DNA from: Chloroflexota bacterium
GTDB lineage: Bacteria > Chloroflexota > Anaerolineae > Anaerolineales > UBA11579
DNA: 9,675 bases
Assembly (NCBI GenBank): GCA_030610225.1
Contig: JAUWSD010000029.1
Span: 1 to 9,675, forward strand
Reading direction: 5' to 3'
Made by a program: the position numbers and the translations under genes. Shown in pieces: positions 1 through 7,010 of this stretch. Under the pieces are notes generated by a model. That model was given only the letters and a program-made list of their open reading frames with translations. It did not search any database and was not told where the DNA came from. Within the stretch, counting starts at the first letter, position 1; each line of letters opens with the position of its first letter.

Positions 1-87
1 ATTAAACTCAATGAAATAATATTATCACAAATTTTCTGACAGATATATGTTTTTAGACCCCTTTTCAATCGTAACAAGCATGCTTAC

Positions 88-116
88 TTGACCATCTAAT
101 TTGTATCTACTATACT
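88..116 (+). promoter_or_regulatory. Sigma70-type promoter for the selenocysteine tRNA
   Basis: TTGACC at 88-93 (five of six matches to the -35 consensus) is followed by a 17-bp spacer and TATACT at 111-116 (five of six matches to the -10 consensus). The predicted transcription start is near 123, about 13 nt before the mature tRNA 5' end. No other gene lies between it and the tRNA. The call rests on hexamer matches and spacing only. Confidence 0.65.
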
Positions 117-135
117 TTCAACACATTATCAATTT

Positions 136-229
136 GGGAGTGGATGAGTCCTGGTGGGCTCCCCGGTCTTCAACATCGGTGACGGGTCACGTTGTGAGCC
201 GTGGTGGGTTCGACTCCCATGCACTCCCG
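136..229 (+). tRNA. selC: tRNA-Sec (anticodon UCA)
   Basis: This is a selenocysteine tRNA, which is charged with serine, converted by SelA and delivered to in-frame UGA codons by SelB. The folded form matches the bacterial class. The acceptor stem is 136-143 with 221-228. The D stem has six base pairs with a four-base loop (146-151 with 156-161), the hallmark of tRNA-Sec. The anticodon stem is 163-167 with 175-179, and its loop carries TCA at 170-172. The variable arm is very long (182-190 with 194-202, loop GTT). The T arm is 204-208 with 216-220 and has a TTCGACT loop. The discriminator base is G229. The CCA end is not fully encoded (CCT follows). Two oddities are a G-G opposition in the eighth acceptor pair (143/221) and one inside the variable arm (186/198). 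Length and frame match E. coli selC base for base through the anticodon arm, as recalled from memory. Confidence 0.95.
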
Positions 230-254
230 CCTAATTCAATGCGCGGCAAACCTT

Positions 255-1469
255 ATGAATGAATCACCTTCAACTAATGAGCAGATAACCTCCAAGGTAA
301 AAAGTGTTTTTCTTATTGACAGAGTCACCTGGAGCACTTCGGAAGAGAAGAGCGTAGTCAGATACTTCGGCAGCCTGCTGCTTGATTCAGTTGAAGCATA
401 CGAAAAGCTATCTGAAACACTTGAACCATTTGACCTTACTCCCCTGTTCAGAAAACATGAAGATAAACACCTGATCATCCTGATCAAAGACCTGCCGGAA
501 CCAAAGGAATCAAATCCCTGGATAAATCTTATCCTTTTCATCCTCACAGTTTTCAGTGTTCTCTTTGCGGGTGCTTCCTACGTCTACACAGGCAGTGAAA
601 CTGATCCTGTGGCAGCGATATTTGGTATTTTGAGCAATATTGGTCAGGGTTGGCCTTTTGCGGTCTCTTTGCTGGGAATTTTACTGGCACATGAATTTGG
701 GCATTATCTGGTTGGCAAATATCACAAATCATATGTCACATTGCCCTATTTCATCCCCCTGCCCATTCCCTTCAGTCTCGGAACGATGGGCGCTTTCATC
801 GCTATGAAATCCCCACCCAAAAATAAACGGGCCCTCCTTGACATTGGAATAGCTGGACCATTAGCAGGGCTTGTCATTGCCATCCCGGTTTTGATGATCG
901 GGATCTCATTATCAACTGTCGGAGACTTGCCAACTATTTTATCCGCTGAAGAAGGCTTCATGCTGGAAGGTAATTCTATCTTCTATCTAATCTCTAAATA
1001 CATCATCCACGGACAATGGCTGCCTGAGCCAGCGTCATACGGCGGGGTCTCTCCGATCATTTATTGGATCAAATACTTCTTCACTGGAATCCCTGTTCCT
1101 TTGGGAGGAATGGACATTCAAATGCATCAAGTTGCCTGGGCTGGTTGGGCAGGATTACTGATCACAGCTCTGAACCTGATCCCTGCAGGCCAGCTCGACG
1201 GTGGACACCTGCTCTATACCTTGTTTGGTGAAAAATCCAAACGCATTCTACCCTTCATCCTGGCAGTTCTGGTCATGCTGGGCTTCGGATGGAACGGCTG
1301 GTGGCTTTGGGCATTCCTGATCTTCTTCTTAGGCAGGGCACATGCTGAACCGCTTGACTCCATCACCGAGCTTGACCGAAGCAGAAAGATCCTGGCGTTA
1401 ATAGGATTGATCATTTTTCTATTGATCTTTGTTCCGATCCCTCTCAGAACTTTGATCGGCCCCCTATAA
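255..1469 (+). CDS. Site-2-type intramembrane metalloprotease (peptidase family M50)
   Basis: This 404-residue multipass membrane protein is probably a zinc protease that cuts substrates within or near the membrane. An N-terminal soluble region (about 1-85) precedes the first membrane segment (88-111). The second hydrophobic segment ends in the zinc motif HEFGH at 146-150. The third zinc ligand region is the LDGGH motif at 314-318, after LNLIPAGQ. The run PFSLGTMGAFIAMKSPP (172-188) followed by IGIAGPLAGL (198-207) is typical of the EGY1/plant-and-bacterial branch of M50. Further hydrophobic segments lie at about 197-220, 297-311, 331-361 and 378-398. I chose ATG 255 because upstream in-frame starts at 201 and 219 lie inside the tRNA. 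No clear Shine-Dalgarno sequence precedes 255. The gene may be transcribed with tRNA-Sec, 25 nt upstream. The substrate is unknown. Confidence 0.9.
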   Translation: MNESPSTNEQITSKVKSVFLIDRVTWSTSEEKSVVRYFGSLLLDSVEAYEKLSETLEPFDLTPLFRKHEDKHLIILIKDLPEPKESNPWINLILFILTVFSVLFAGASYVYTGSETDPVAAIFGILSNIGQGWPFAVSLLGILLAHEFGHYLVGKYHKSYVTLPYFIPLPIPFSLGTMGAFIAMKSPPKNKRALLDIGIAGPLAGLVIAIPVLMIGISLSTVGDLPTILSAEEGFMLEGNSIFYLISKYIIHGQWLPEPASYGGVSPIIYWIKYFFTGIPVPLGGMDIQMHQVAWAGWAGLLITALNLIPAGQLDGGHLLYTLFGEKSKRILPFILAVLVMLGFGWNGWWLWAFLIFFLGRAHAEPLDSITELDRSRKILALIGLIIFLLIFVPIPLRTLIGPL

Positions 1470-1504
1470 CCGCTAAAATCAAACAATTGCACCCCCAAAC
1501 TTGA

Positions 1505-1532
1505 TTGAAAATTTATTGAAGGCGTATATACT
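1505..1532 (+). promoter_or_regulatory. Probable promoter of the repeat lipoprotein gene
   Basis: TTGAAA at 1505-1510 and TATACT at 1527-1532 (each five of six consensus matches) are separated by 16 bp, giving a predicted start near 1539 and a leader of about 55 nt. The leader contains a small hairpin (1552-1574). Confidence 0.5.
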
Positions 1533-1551
1533 TTTAAATAGAGGTTTCTGT

Positions 1552-1574
1552 CCAGATTAATAATCCTTATCTGG
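1552..1574 (+). promoter_or_regulatory. Short hairpin in the leader before the repeat lipoprotein
   Basis: CCAGAT (1552-1557) pairs with ATCTGG (1569-1574), and the stem can extend inward by an AA/TT pair across one bulged base. It lies 19 nt before the ATG at 1594 and is not followed by a T run, so it is not an intrinsic terminator for the upstream protease. Any function is speculative. Confidence 0.3.
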
Positions 1575-1593
1575 GCTTATTGAGTATTAAATT

Positions 1594-3081
1594 ATGAAAA
1601 GAAACGGTATCAACATTCTCCTGATAATTGGATTTACGATCCTGCTCTCTGCCTGTTCCCTTGGTGGATCCGGCGGAAAGGATTCTCTTTCCATTTCTGT
1701 TGATCCTGTCTTTCTTGAACTCTACGAATATCTGGGTGGTGAGGACACTCTTGGAAAACCGATCACCTTTCTCTACCAGGAAGGTGCTGTCAGCTATCAA
1801 TATACTGAGAATTGTCTCATGCGGCTTAACCCTGCCCCCTCCGCTTCCCAGAGGTTAGACCTTTACCCCATCGCAATTGACCTGAACATCCATCAGCCCC
1901 CACCTGGAGATTATTACCCGCAGGCAGACGACCTGATCATTGATGGATACGCCATTCACCCCGCTTTTGTGAATCTTTATCAAACCTTGATGGGTGAACA
2001 ATACGCAGGAAAACCTCTTACAGGTCCTATCAATAATCTTGAAGAGAACAGGATCGAGCAGTACTTTGAAAATGTGGGCTTCTACATGATTCTGGACGAC
2101 CCGCTGATGGAAGCAAAACTGTTTCCTTATGGAACATTCTCCTGCGATGAGATGTGCCAGTCGATCCATAATTCCCAGGAAGACCCTGCTGCGAATTTGC
2201 CGGAGCCATTCTCAAAAGCTGTCCGGGATTTGGGTGAGGATTTCCTCGGACAGGTGCTCTCAGCCCCATATGTGCTTTCAGATGGAAGTACCGAGATGAT
2301 CTTTGAGAACCTTGTCCTATTCTCCGAAGCAGGCAGCTCAAAATATCAATCTCGTTCCATTGTTGGGTTGCTGGGATATCTAGCAACAGTGCCAACATCA
2401 GAGATAGAAAATCAGTATCTGGTCTTTGTTGAAATAGAGAACGGGCTTGGTCATAACATCCCCTTGTTCATTTACGAATACATTGAAGAGCACGGCGGAA
2501 TTGAGATCTCAGGGCTGCCGATCTCAGAGTTCACTCCCCTTGGTGACAATATCTCGCGCCAGTGCTTTACTAATCTGTGTATCGAATTCCACGAAGACGC
2601 GCCTGAACCTCTTCAGGTAGTTCCCTCAATGCTGGGAAGAAAATATCAGCTGCTGGTCTTTGGTGACAGCTCAGACATTCCGTCCGATCTTCAATTGAAC
2701 GATTCATCTACCTCTGATCTGCCTGCTGTCTTATCAGCTGAGCAGCTGCCAGCACCACTATCAGGGATAAAAAATCCCATGATCGCCACATCAGAAACCT
2801 ATGCACTGATCAGCACTGAGGAATATCAGAATATTTACGTCACGATCTATGATGACAGTATCCCGCTTGAAGCTGCTATCCCATATATTGAGATCTTTTT
2901 CCCGGACGAGACCAGCGTTATCTATCTGCTGAAAGCGACCAATGCAGATGGCCAAACTGCGATCCAGCTTCCCCAAATAAAAGAAGACAGTGGCAGCCTG
3001 ATCCAATATCAGGTCTGTCTCAATCTTGAAGATGAAGATCCATTATGTGTGATGAAAAATTTCCTGATCTGGAATCCTTAG
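1594..3081 (+). CDS. Secreted lipoprotein with four degenerate repeats
   Basis: This is a 495-residue predicted lipoprotein of unknown function. A short basic and hydrophobic signal peptide ends in the lipobox LLSAC, with the lipidated Cys at 21. I see four divergent copies of one module at about 38-92, 122-180, 203-262 and 287-351. Each follows the plan of an aromatic-rich helix, then (L)GG/GE, then LG-x-P-[IL]-[TS], then about ten residues, then Q-x-[YF]-x-[EN]-N, and often a closing P-x-G. Examples are LGGEDTLGKPIT and EEHGGIEISGLPIS. The module resembles LGFP-like repeats of secreted Chloroflexota proteins, but this is recognition by eye. The last part (about 390-495) looks like a beta-rich Ig-like domain. 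ATG 1594 is chosen because it gives the complete signal peptide; the ribosome binding site is weak. The gene converges with the LysM lipoprotein 21 bp downstream. An adhesive or cell-wall-binding role is only inferred. Confidence 0.85.
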   Translation: MKRNGINILLIIGFTILLSACSLGGSGGKDSLSISVDPVFLELYEYLGGEDTLGKPITFLYQEGAVSYQYTENCLMRLNPAPSASQRLDLYPIAIDLNIHQPPPGDYYPQADDLIIDGYAIHPAFVNLYQTLMGEQYAGKPLTGPINNLEENRIEQYFENVGFYMILDDPLMEAKLFPYGTFSCDEMCQSIHNSQEDPAANLPEPFSKAVRDLGEDFLGQVLSAPYVLSDGSTEMIFENLVLFSEAGSSKYQSRSIVGLLGYLATVPTSEIENQYLVFVEIENGLGHNIPLFIYEYIEEHGGIEISGLPISEFTPLGDNISRQCFTNLCIEFHEDAPEPLQVVPSMLGRKYQLLVFGDSSDIPSDLQLNDSSTSDLPAVLSAEQLPAPLSGIKNPMIATSETYALISTEEYQNIYVTIYDDSIPLEAAIPYIEIFFPDETSVIYLLKATNADGQTAIQLPQIKEDSGSLIQYQVCLNLEDEDPLCVMKNFLIWNP

Positions 3082-3107
3082 CGGCTTTTTTTATCTCCGA
3101 GATCAGG
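3063..3107. terminator. Possible shared terminator-like inverted repeat between convergent genes
   Basis: CCTGATCT (3063-3070) and AGATCAGG (3100-3107) form an exact 8-bp inverted repeat that encloses both convergent stop codons. The 29-nt loop contains a run of seven T residues (3086-3092). The long loop and the lack of a T run after the stem make it weak as a classical terminator, but no other candidate exists in the 21-bp gap. Confidence 0.3.
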
Positions 3108-4068
3108 GGCGTGCTTCAAGGATGATCTCAATATGATCTATGGGACGGGAGAGCGAATAGATCGTGATAGCCAGTTCCATCTCAGCACCCGATTCAAGCA
3201 GCCCATCAGATTCCCAGCGCCGTGACCCGACCACATCTCCCCTGTCATCATATGCCGTCACCGCGGCCCATACTATACTGGCAGATCTATCTGTATCCCC
3301 AAGCTTGACTGTCCCAAGCACCTCAGCGTAGAGATCGCCTTCTCCCATCTCAACCTGTGAGCTCAAAAGCTCAATAGGCAAATATCTTTCGGTGTCTTCA
3401 GGCGACTGCAGTAATGTTTCGATCTGCACCTGCACAAGACTCCACTCCGGAACCTCTGGTGGGAAATAGGCAATAACGGGCATTTTTTCGCCAATATTCA
3501 ACCTGTTTATCGGGATCATACCAATTTCTGTGGTGATCTCAACGCCATCCTGATCATAGAGCCTGAACCGTGCGCTGACATTCTCATAAGCTGCAGAAGT
3601 GTTGTTCTCGATCAGCCAGAAACACCACGCATCTTTAATGAGTGTAAGGTAGCATTTCGGGTCTCGTGATTCAAACTCAACTGCAACTGGTGTTGGCTCA
3701 TCTATCCCGCTGCCTGACTCACTATACGGGATCTCAAGCTGCATCCCGATCGATAAGAAGCGCGGATCAATACTTGGGTTTGCTGCGATCAACTGATCCA
3801 ATGTCAGGTTATAGATATATGCAATTACATACATCGTGTCCCTGGCTTCAACAGTGTATAAGAATGGAGTTGGGGTTGCCGTGGGTGGAATAGTTGGCTC
3901 GATCACTGGTGTGGGATCATCAAACTCTAGTGTGGGTGTGGGAGTTTCGTATTGAACCAATGAATCGATTTCGGTTTCATTCTGATCTCCAGCATCACCA
4001 GAGCTGCAGGCTGCCAGAAATATCCCCAAAATGATAATAAAAATTGCAGAAATCCACCTTTTTGCCAT
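3103..4068 (-). CDS. LysM-domain lipoprotein with Thr-Pro linker
   Basis: This 321-residue predicted lipoprotein probably binds peptidoglycan or another N-acetylglucosamine polymer on the outer face of the membrane. The signal peptide ends in the lipobox FLAAC (Cys21). An acidic and Thr-Pro-rich spacer (about 40-68) is followed by one LysM domain at 70-114, which starts YTVEARDTM and ends IGMQLEIP. Two beta-sandwich regions follow, at about 135-202 and 240-320. Both look like FxLYD-type domains, in which conserved aromatic/acidic strands describe changes of a polypeptide during transport, though that match is by eye. The start at 4068 is supported by the complete signal sequence. A TATAAT box sits exactly six bases before the ATG, suggesting a leaderless mRNA. 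It diverges from the TPR gene. The stop is TGA, with only three more codons before TAA, so Sec readthrough is unlikely. Confidence 0.88.
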   Translation of the reverse strand: MAKRWISAIFIIILGIFLAACSSGDAGDQNETEIDSLVQYETPTPTLEFDDPTPVIEPTIPPTATPTPFLYTVEARDTMYVIAYIYNLTLDQLIAANPSIDPRFLSIGMQLEIPYSESGSGIDEPTPVAVEFESRDPKCYLTLIKDAWCFWLIENNTSAAYENVSARFRLYDQDGVEITTEIGMIPINRLNIGEKMPVIAYFPPEVPEWSLVQVQIETLLQSPEDTERYLPIELLSSQVEMGEGDLYAEVLGTVKLGDTDRSASIVWAAVTAYDDRGDVVGSRRWESDGLLESGAEMELAITIYSLSRPIDHIEIILEARP

Positions 4069-4074
4069 TTTGCG

Positions 4075-4103
4075 ATTATACCAGCACAGCTACGACTTGT
4101 CCC
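4075..4103 (-). promoter_or_regulatory. Promoter of the LysM lipoprotein, probably leaderless
   Basis: On the minus strand GGGACA (4103-4098) is followed by 17 bp and a perfect TATAAT (4080-4075). Six bases then separate the -10 box from the ATG, so the usual +1 position falls on the A of the start codon at 4068. No Shine-Dalgarno sequence could fit in such a transcript. Confidence 0.6.
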
Positions 4104-4125
4104 CTTTGTTAGCCTATGCTAAACT
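4097..4125 (+). promoter_or_regulatory. Promoter of the TPR-YhaM operon
   Basis: TTGTCC (4097-4102), a 17-bp spacer and TAAACT (4120-4125) give a four-of-six match at each hexamer. The predicted start is near 4132, about 19 nt before the ATG, leaving room for the purine-rich AAGAGAG (4141-4147) as a ribosome binding site. Its -35 box overlaps that of the divergent lipoprotein promoter. Confidence 0.45.
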
Positions 4126-4150
4126 GATTTAGGAATTTTAAAGAGAGATT

Positions 4151-5893
4151 ATGTCAAACAAATTATTCCAGGAAGCTGAAAAAGCACTGATCGCAGGGGA
4201 CTATAAAAAAGGGAAGAAGTTGCTGTCCCGCCTGATCAGGGAAGACAGAACCAATGAGACCTATTGGTATTATCTAAGCGCCGCAGTAGAAACAAAGAAA
4301 GAACAGATCCGCTGTTTGAGAAGAGTACTGGAGCTTTCTCCGGATCACGAAGGTGCGAGGCGCGGCCTGGTCTTCCTGGGAATGATCCCCCCCAGAGATG
4401 ATGCTGAATTTACATCACCACCTACGTCCAGGATCTGGAGGCTCACTCCAAAAATTCATGTAAAGCCCAAAGATGAGGTACAGGTCAAAGAAAAGTCCAT
4501 CTTGGAGGGTTTATTCACAAAATCCTTCATCAGGAATGGTATTTATATCAGTCTGCTGATGGTATTCATTATCGTTGGCGCTTCTGCTGGTTGGTTTAAA
4601 TGGGGCAAAGACTATATCCTCCCCTCTGAAGGAGGTGCCCCGCTTAGCGAACTTTTCGCTACGGATACACCTACCCCAACGCCCACAAATACTCCCACAC
4701 CCACATTGACCCCGACTCCAACTCCCACCCTGACCCCAACAATTACACCAATTGTCACCTATTCAGGGCCAACCTTTACACCCACACCCTATTATGTTGG
4801 CACTCCCCACCCTGACAGCGACGCCTTCATATCTGGAATGGATAGCTTTGAGAATAATAAATGGAGGGATGCGATCACCTTCTTTGATCTGCACCTTGCC
4901 AGCAATCCCGATGATGTGGATGTAATCTATTACCGCGGACTCGCTTATCTATATAATGGGAATATTTCTCAGGCAAGAACTGAATTTACTGAGCTGATCG
5001 AGTTCCGCTCAGACTTTGCACCGGGCTATTACGGATATGCATTGGCAAGATTGGCAAAAAATCCAGACAACAATGTGCTGGCTGCCCTGAACGATGCCAT
5101 ATTCTATGATGAGAATTATCTTGAAGCCTATCTGAAGCGCGCGGAGCTTTACATCAGGAATGATGATTCGGACAATGCTGCTCAGGATGCCAGCAAGGCC
5201 CTGGAACTATCTCCGGACCATGCAATTGCTATGTCGCTCCTGGCCAAGACTTTCATAATGAAAGGGCAATATCAGCTGGCTTATGAAGTAATCGAGCTCT
5301 CACTACAGATCGACCCGACTTATATCCCCTCATACGAGATCCAGGGGATCAGCCTGGTAGAGTTAGACCGCCCATTACACGCTGAAAGGCCGTTGGAGAT
5401 CTACCTGTCCGGATATCCTGAAGATGCTAATGCCCAGATGTACATGGGTATCGTATCGCAGGAAAAAGGAGACCACCAAACCGCGATCGAGAAGTTCGAA
5501 TTGGCAAAGGAGCTTGATGAGGACCTTTGGAAAACCCGATATTACCGCGGGGTTTCATATCTGGCCCTGGGAGCATATCTAAATGCGCTGGACGATCTGA
5601 TATTGGCGAATGAAATTTACGGCGAATGGTTTGCCACCTATCTCAATCTGTCTATCGGCTATTACAAGATTGACGACCCGGCCAAGGCAATGGAAGTGAT
5701 CCGGGATGGGAAGCCATTTGCTGAAACAGATCCTGATTATGCTGCACTGTACTATTGGCGGGCAAAATACTCTGATGCGGTTGGTAATACAGAATATGCA
5801 ATAGAAAATATGCAGTCTCTACTGGAAATTCTCGATAGATTTGTACCTGAAGGCTGGAAAGAAGAAGCACAGGAATATATCGATAGCCATTAA
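4151..5893 (+). CDS. Membrane-anchored tetratricopeptide repeat protein with Thr-Pro linker
   Basis: This 580-residue single-pass protein has helical repeats on both sides of the membrane. Residues 1-78 form a short cytoplasmic TPR-like region (for example YWYYLSAAVETKKEQ and ELSPDHEGAR). A basic stretch precedes one membrane helix at about 130-149. Next come an external spacer and a Thr-Pro linker (171-200, with related sequence to about 214). About nine or ten TPR units fill 223-565, seen by periodic patterns such as VIYYRGLAYLYNGN, ELSPDHAIAMSLLAKTF and TRYYRGVSYLALGAY. With no signal peptide and positive residues before the helix, a type II orientation (N-terminus inside) is likely. TPR arrays bind other proteins, so this may be an assembly scaffold. 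It lies 29 bp before the YhaM-like gene and probably shares its transcript. The binding partners are unknown. Confidence 0.88.
   Translation: MSNKLFQEAEKALIAGDYKKGKKLLSRLIREDRTNETYWYYLSAAVETKKEQIRCLRRVLELSPDHEGARRGLVFLGMIPPRDDAEFTSPPTSRIWRLTPKIHVKPKDEVQVKEKSILEGLFTKSFIRNGIYISLLMVFIIVGASAGWFKWGKDYILPSEGGAPLSELFATDTPTPTPTNTPTPTLTPTPTPTLTPTITPIVTYSGPTFTPTPYYVGTPHPDSDAFISGMDSFENNKWRDAITFFDLHLASNPDDVDVIYYRGLAYLYNGNISQARTEFTELIEFRSDFAPGYYGYALARLAKNPDNNVLAALNDAIFYDENYLEAYLKRAELYIRNDDSDNAAQDASKALELSPDHAIAMSLLAKTFIMKGQYQLAYEVIELSLQIDPTYIPSYEIQGISLVELDRPLHAERPLEIYLSGYPEDANAQMYMGIVSQEKGDHQTAIEKFELAKELDEDLWKTRYYRGVSYLALGAYLNALDDLILANEIYGEWFATYLNLSIGYYKIDDPAKAMEVIRDGKPFAETDPDYAALYYWRAKYSDAVGNTEYAIENMQSLLEILDRFVPEGWKEEAQEYIDSH
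4661..4750 (+). repeat. Low-complexity Thr-Pro coding repeat
   Basis: The codons for residues 171-200 of the TPR protein are mainly alternating ACN and CCN triplets with varied third bases. This makes a C-rich, imperfect six-base periodicity. It is an extracellular linker seen in many Chloroflexota surface proteins rather than a mobile or regulatory DNA repeat. Confidence 0.8.
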
Positions 5894-5922
5894 TCTACAC
5901 TTGCTCAACAAGGTGGTGGAAA

Positions 5923-6933
5923 ATGAGTGAAGCATTTAATCCTAATAAGGGCCCATTTCTCAATAATATTGAAGCTGGCCAGCGTTTTATTGGTTATTAC
6001 GCGCGGCGACGCAAACAGCTTGAGCCTTTCCGCGATCCATCCAAAGGATTCTTCCTGACATTGATCCTCAGCGACCGCTCCGGGCAGCGCCTGGCGCGCG
6101 TGTGGGAAGGTGCAGAGAATACATATCAGGAACTGGAAGAGGGACAGGTCGTAAAGATCGACGGTGAAGCAGAAGAATATCTCGACCGCATCCAGATCAG
6201 GACACACCGTGTCCGCCCTGCAGCTCAGAATGAATTCGACCTGCGCGACATGCTCCCAGCAAGTGAACGCGATCCCGATGAAATGTTAGCCGAGTTACAT
6301 AAATGGCTGGACATGATCAGCGATCCAAATTTATCCCAGCTGCTGGATCACTTTTTCAAGGATGATGAATTTATTTCTGAATTCATCACGGTTCCCGCAG
6401 CCCGGAAGGTTCACCATGCATATATCGGCGGCTTACTCGAGCATGTCCTGGAAATGCTTTCAGTTACAGAGTCAGTCATCAAAACTTATCCCCAGCTGAA
6501 ATCCGACCTGCTTTATACGAGCGTATTCCTGCATGATATCGGAAAACTGCGTCAATTCACATGGGAATTTGATATCGATTATTCAGATGAGGGCCGTTTG
6601 GTAGGACATATCCCCATCACAGATGAAATGCTGATGCATGCTCTTTCAGAATTCCCTGATTTCCCGGCAGAACTTTCATTGGAACTTAGACATATTATCC
6701 TTTCACATCACGGCAGATATGAATGGGGCTCTCCGAGGAGGCCAAAAACACCGGAAGCCGCCGCTCTTCATTATATAGATAACCTCAGCGCCCAGGTCAA
6801 CCGCTTCCAAACTGTCATTGGATCAACCCAGCCAGGTAAGAATTGGTCCGAATATGATTCAATCTTACGGCGCCATCTTTACGCTGGAAGGCCGGAAGAA
6901 AGCAACATCGAGGAAGATAGCCTGGAGAATTAG
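5923..6933 (+). CDS. yhaM: YhaM-like 3'-5' exoribonuclease (OB-fold plus HD domain)
   Basis: This 336-residue cytoplasmic protein matches the YhaM/Cbf1 family, which in Bacillus trims RNA and single-stranded DNA from the 3' end in a metal-dependent manner. An OB-fold for nucleic acid binding occupies about 14-100 (GFFLTLILSDRSGQRLARVW is the core strand pattern). The HD phosphohydrolase domain covers about 160-320. Its conserved motifs are visible in order: HHAYIGGLLEHV (164-175), HDIGK with the defining His204-Asp205, GHI at 228-230, SHHGRYEWGSP (261-271) and LHYIDNL (282-288), so the metal site looks intact. Length is slightly above the roughly 314 residues of the Bacillus protein. A strong ribosome binding site, AGGTGG (5911-5916), fixes the start at 5923. 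It follows the TPR gene by 29 bp. The acidic tail after 323 is unremarkable. Confidence 0.9.
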   Translation: MSEAFNPNKGPFLNNIEAGQRFIGYYARRRKQLEPFRDPSKGFFLTLILSDRSGQRLARVWEGAENTYQELEEGQVVKIDGEAEEYLDRIQIRTHRVRPAAQNEFDLRDMLPASERDPDEMLAELHKWLDMISDPNLSQLLDHFFKDDEFISEFITVPAARKVHHAYIGGLLEHVLEMLSVTESVIKTYPQLKSDLLYTSVFLHDIGKLRQFTWEFDIDYSDEGRLVGHIPITDEMLMHALSEFPDFPAELSLELRHIILSHHGRYEWGSPRRPKTPEAAALHYIDNLSAQVNRFQTVIGSTQPGKNWSEYDSILRRHLYAGRPEESNIEEDSLEN

Positions 6934-6941
6934 AATTGCAC

Positions 6942-6970
6942 TTGTCAAGCTAAATCAGGCGTACTATAAT
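6942..6970 (+). promoter_or_regulatory. Near-consensus promoter for the FmdB-type gene
   Basis: TTGTCA (6942-6947, five of six matches) and a perfect TATAAT (6965-6970) are separated by the optimal 17 bp. The predicted start is near 6977, giving a leader of about 34 nt. It begins only 8 bp after the stop of the YhaM-like gene, so the FmdB-type gene need not depend on upstream transcription. Confidence 0.75.
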
Positions 6971-7010
6971 CCTATGTTGTTTAACAATATTATTGTGAGT
7001 TAAAGAAATA

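Noticed and set aside
76..85. Palindrome AAGCATGCTT just before the tRNA-Sec promoter as an operator
   Set aside because: A single 10-bp palindrome with no second copy or known regulator match; the chance level in 10 kb is not negligible.
201..254. Extended N-terminus of the M50 protease using GTG 201 or ATG 219
   Set aside because: Both codons lie inside the tRNA-Sec T arm and acceptor stem; the first start outside the tRNA is ATG 255.
3103..3105. UGA at the end of the LysM lipoprotein gene as a possible Sec codon
   Set aside because: Only three sense codons follow before TAA, there is no conserved Cys position, and both FxLYD-like regions are already complete.
4661..4750. Regular C-rich repeat as a CRISPR or non-coding satellite
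   Set aside because: The units are imperfect, have no spacers and stay in frame as a Thr-Pro linker inside a clear gene.
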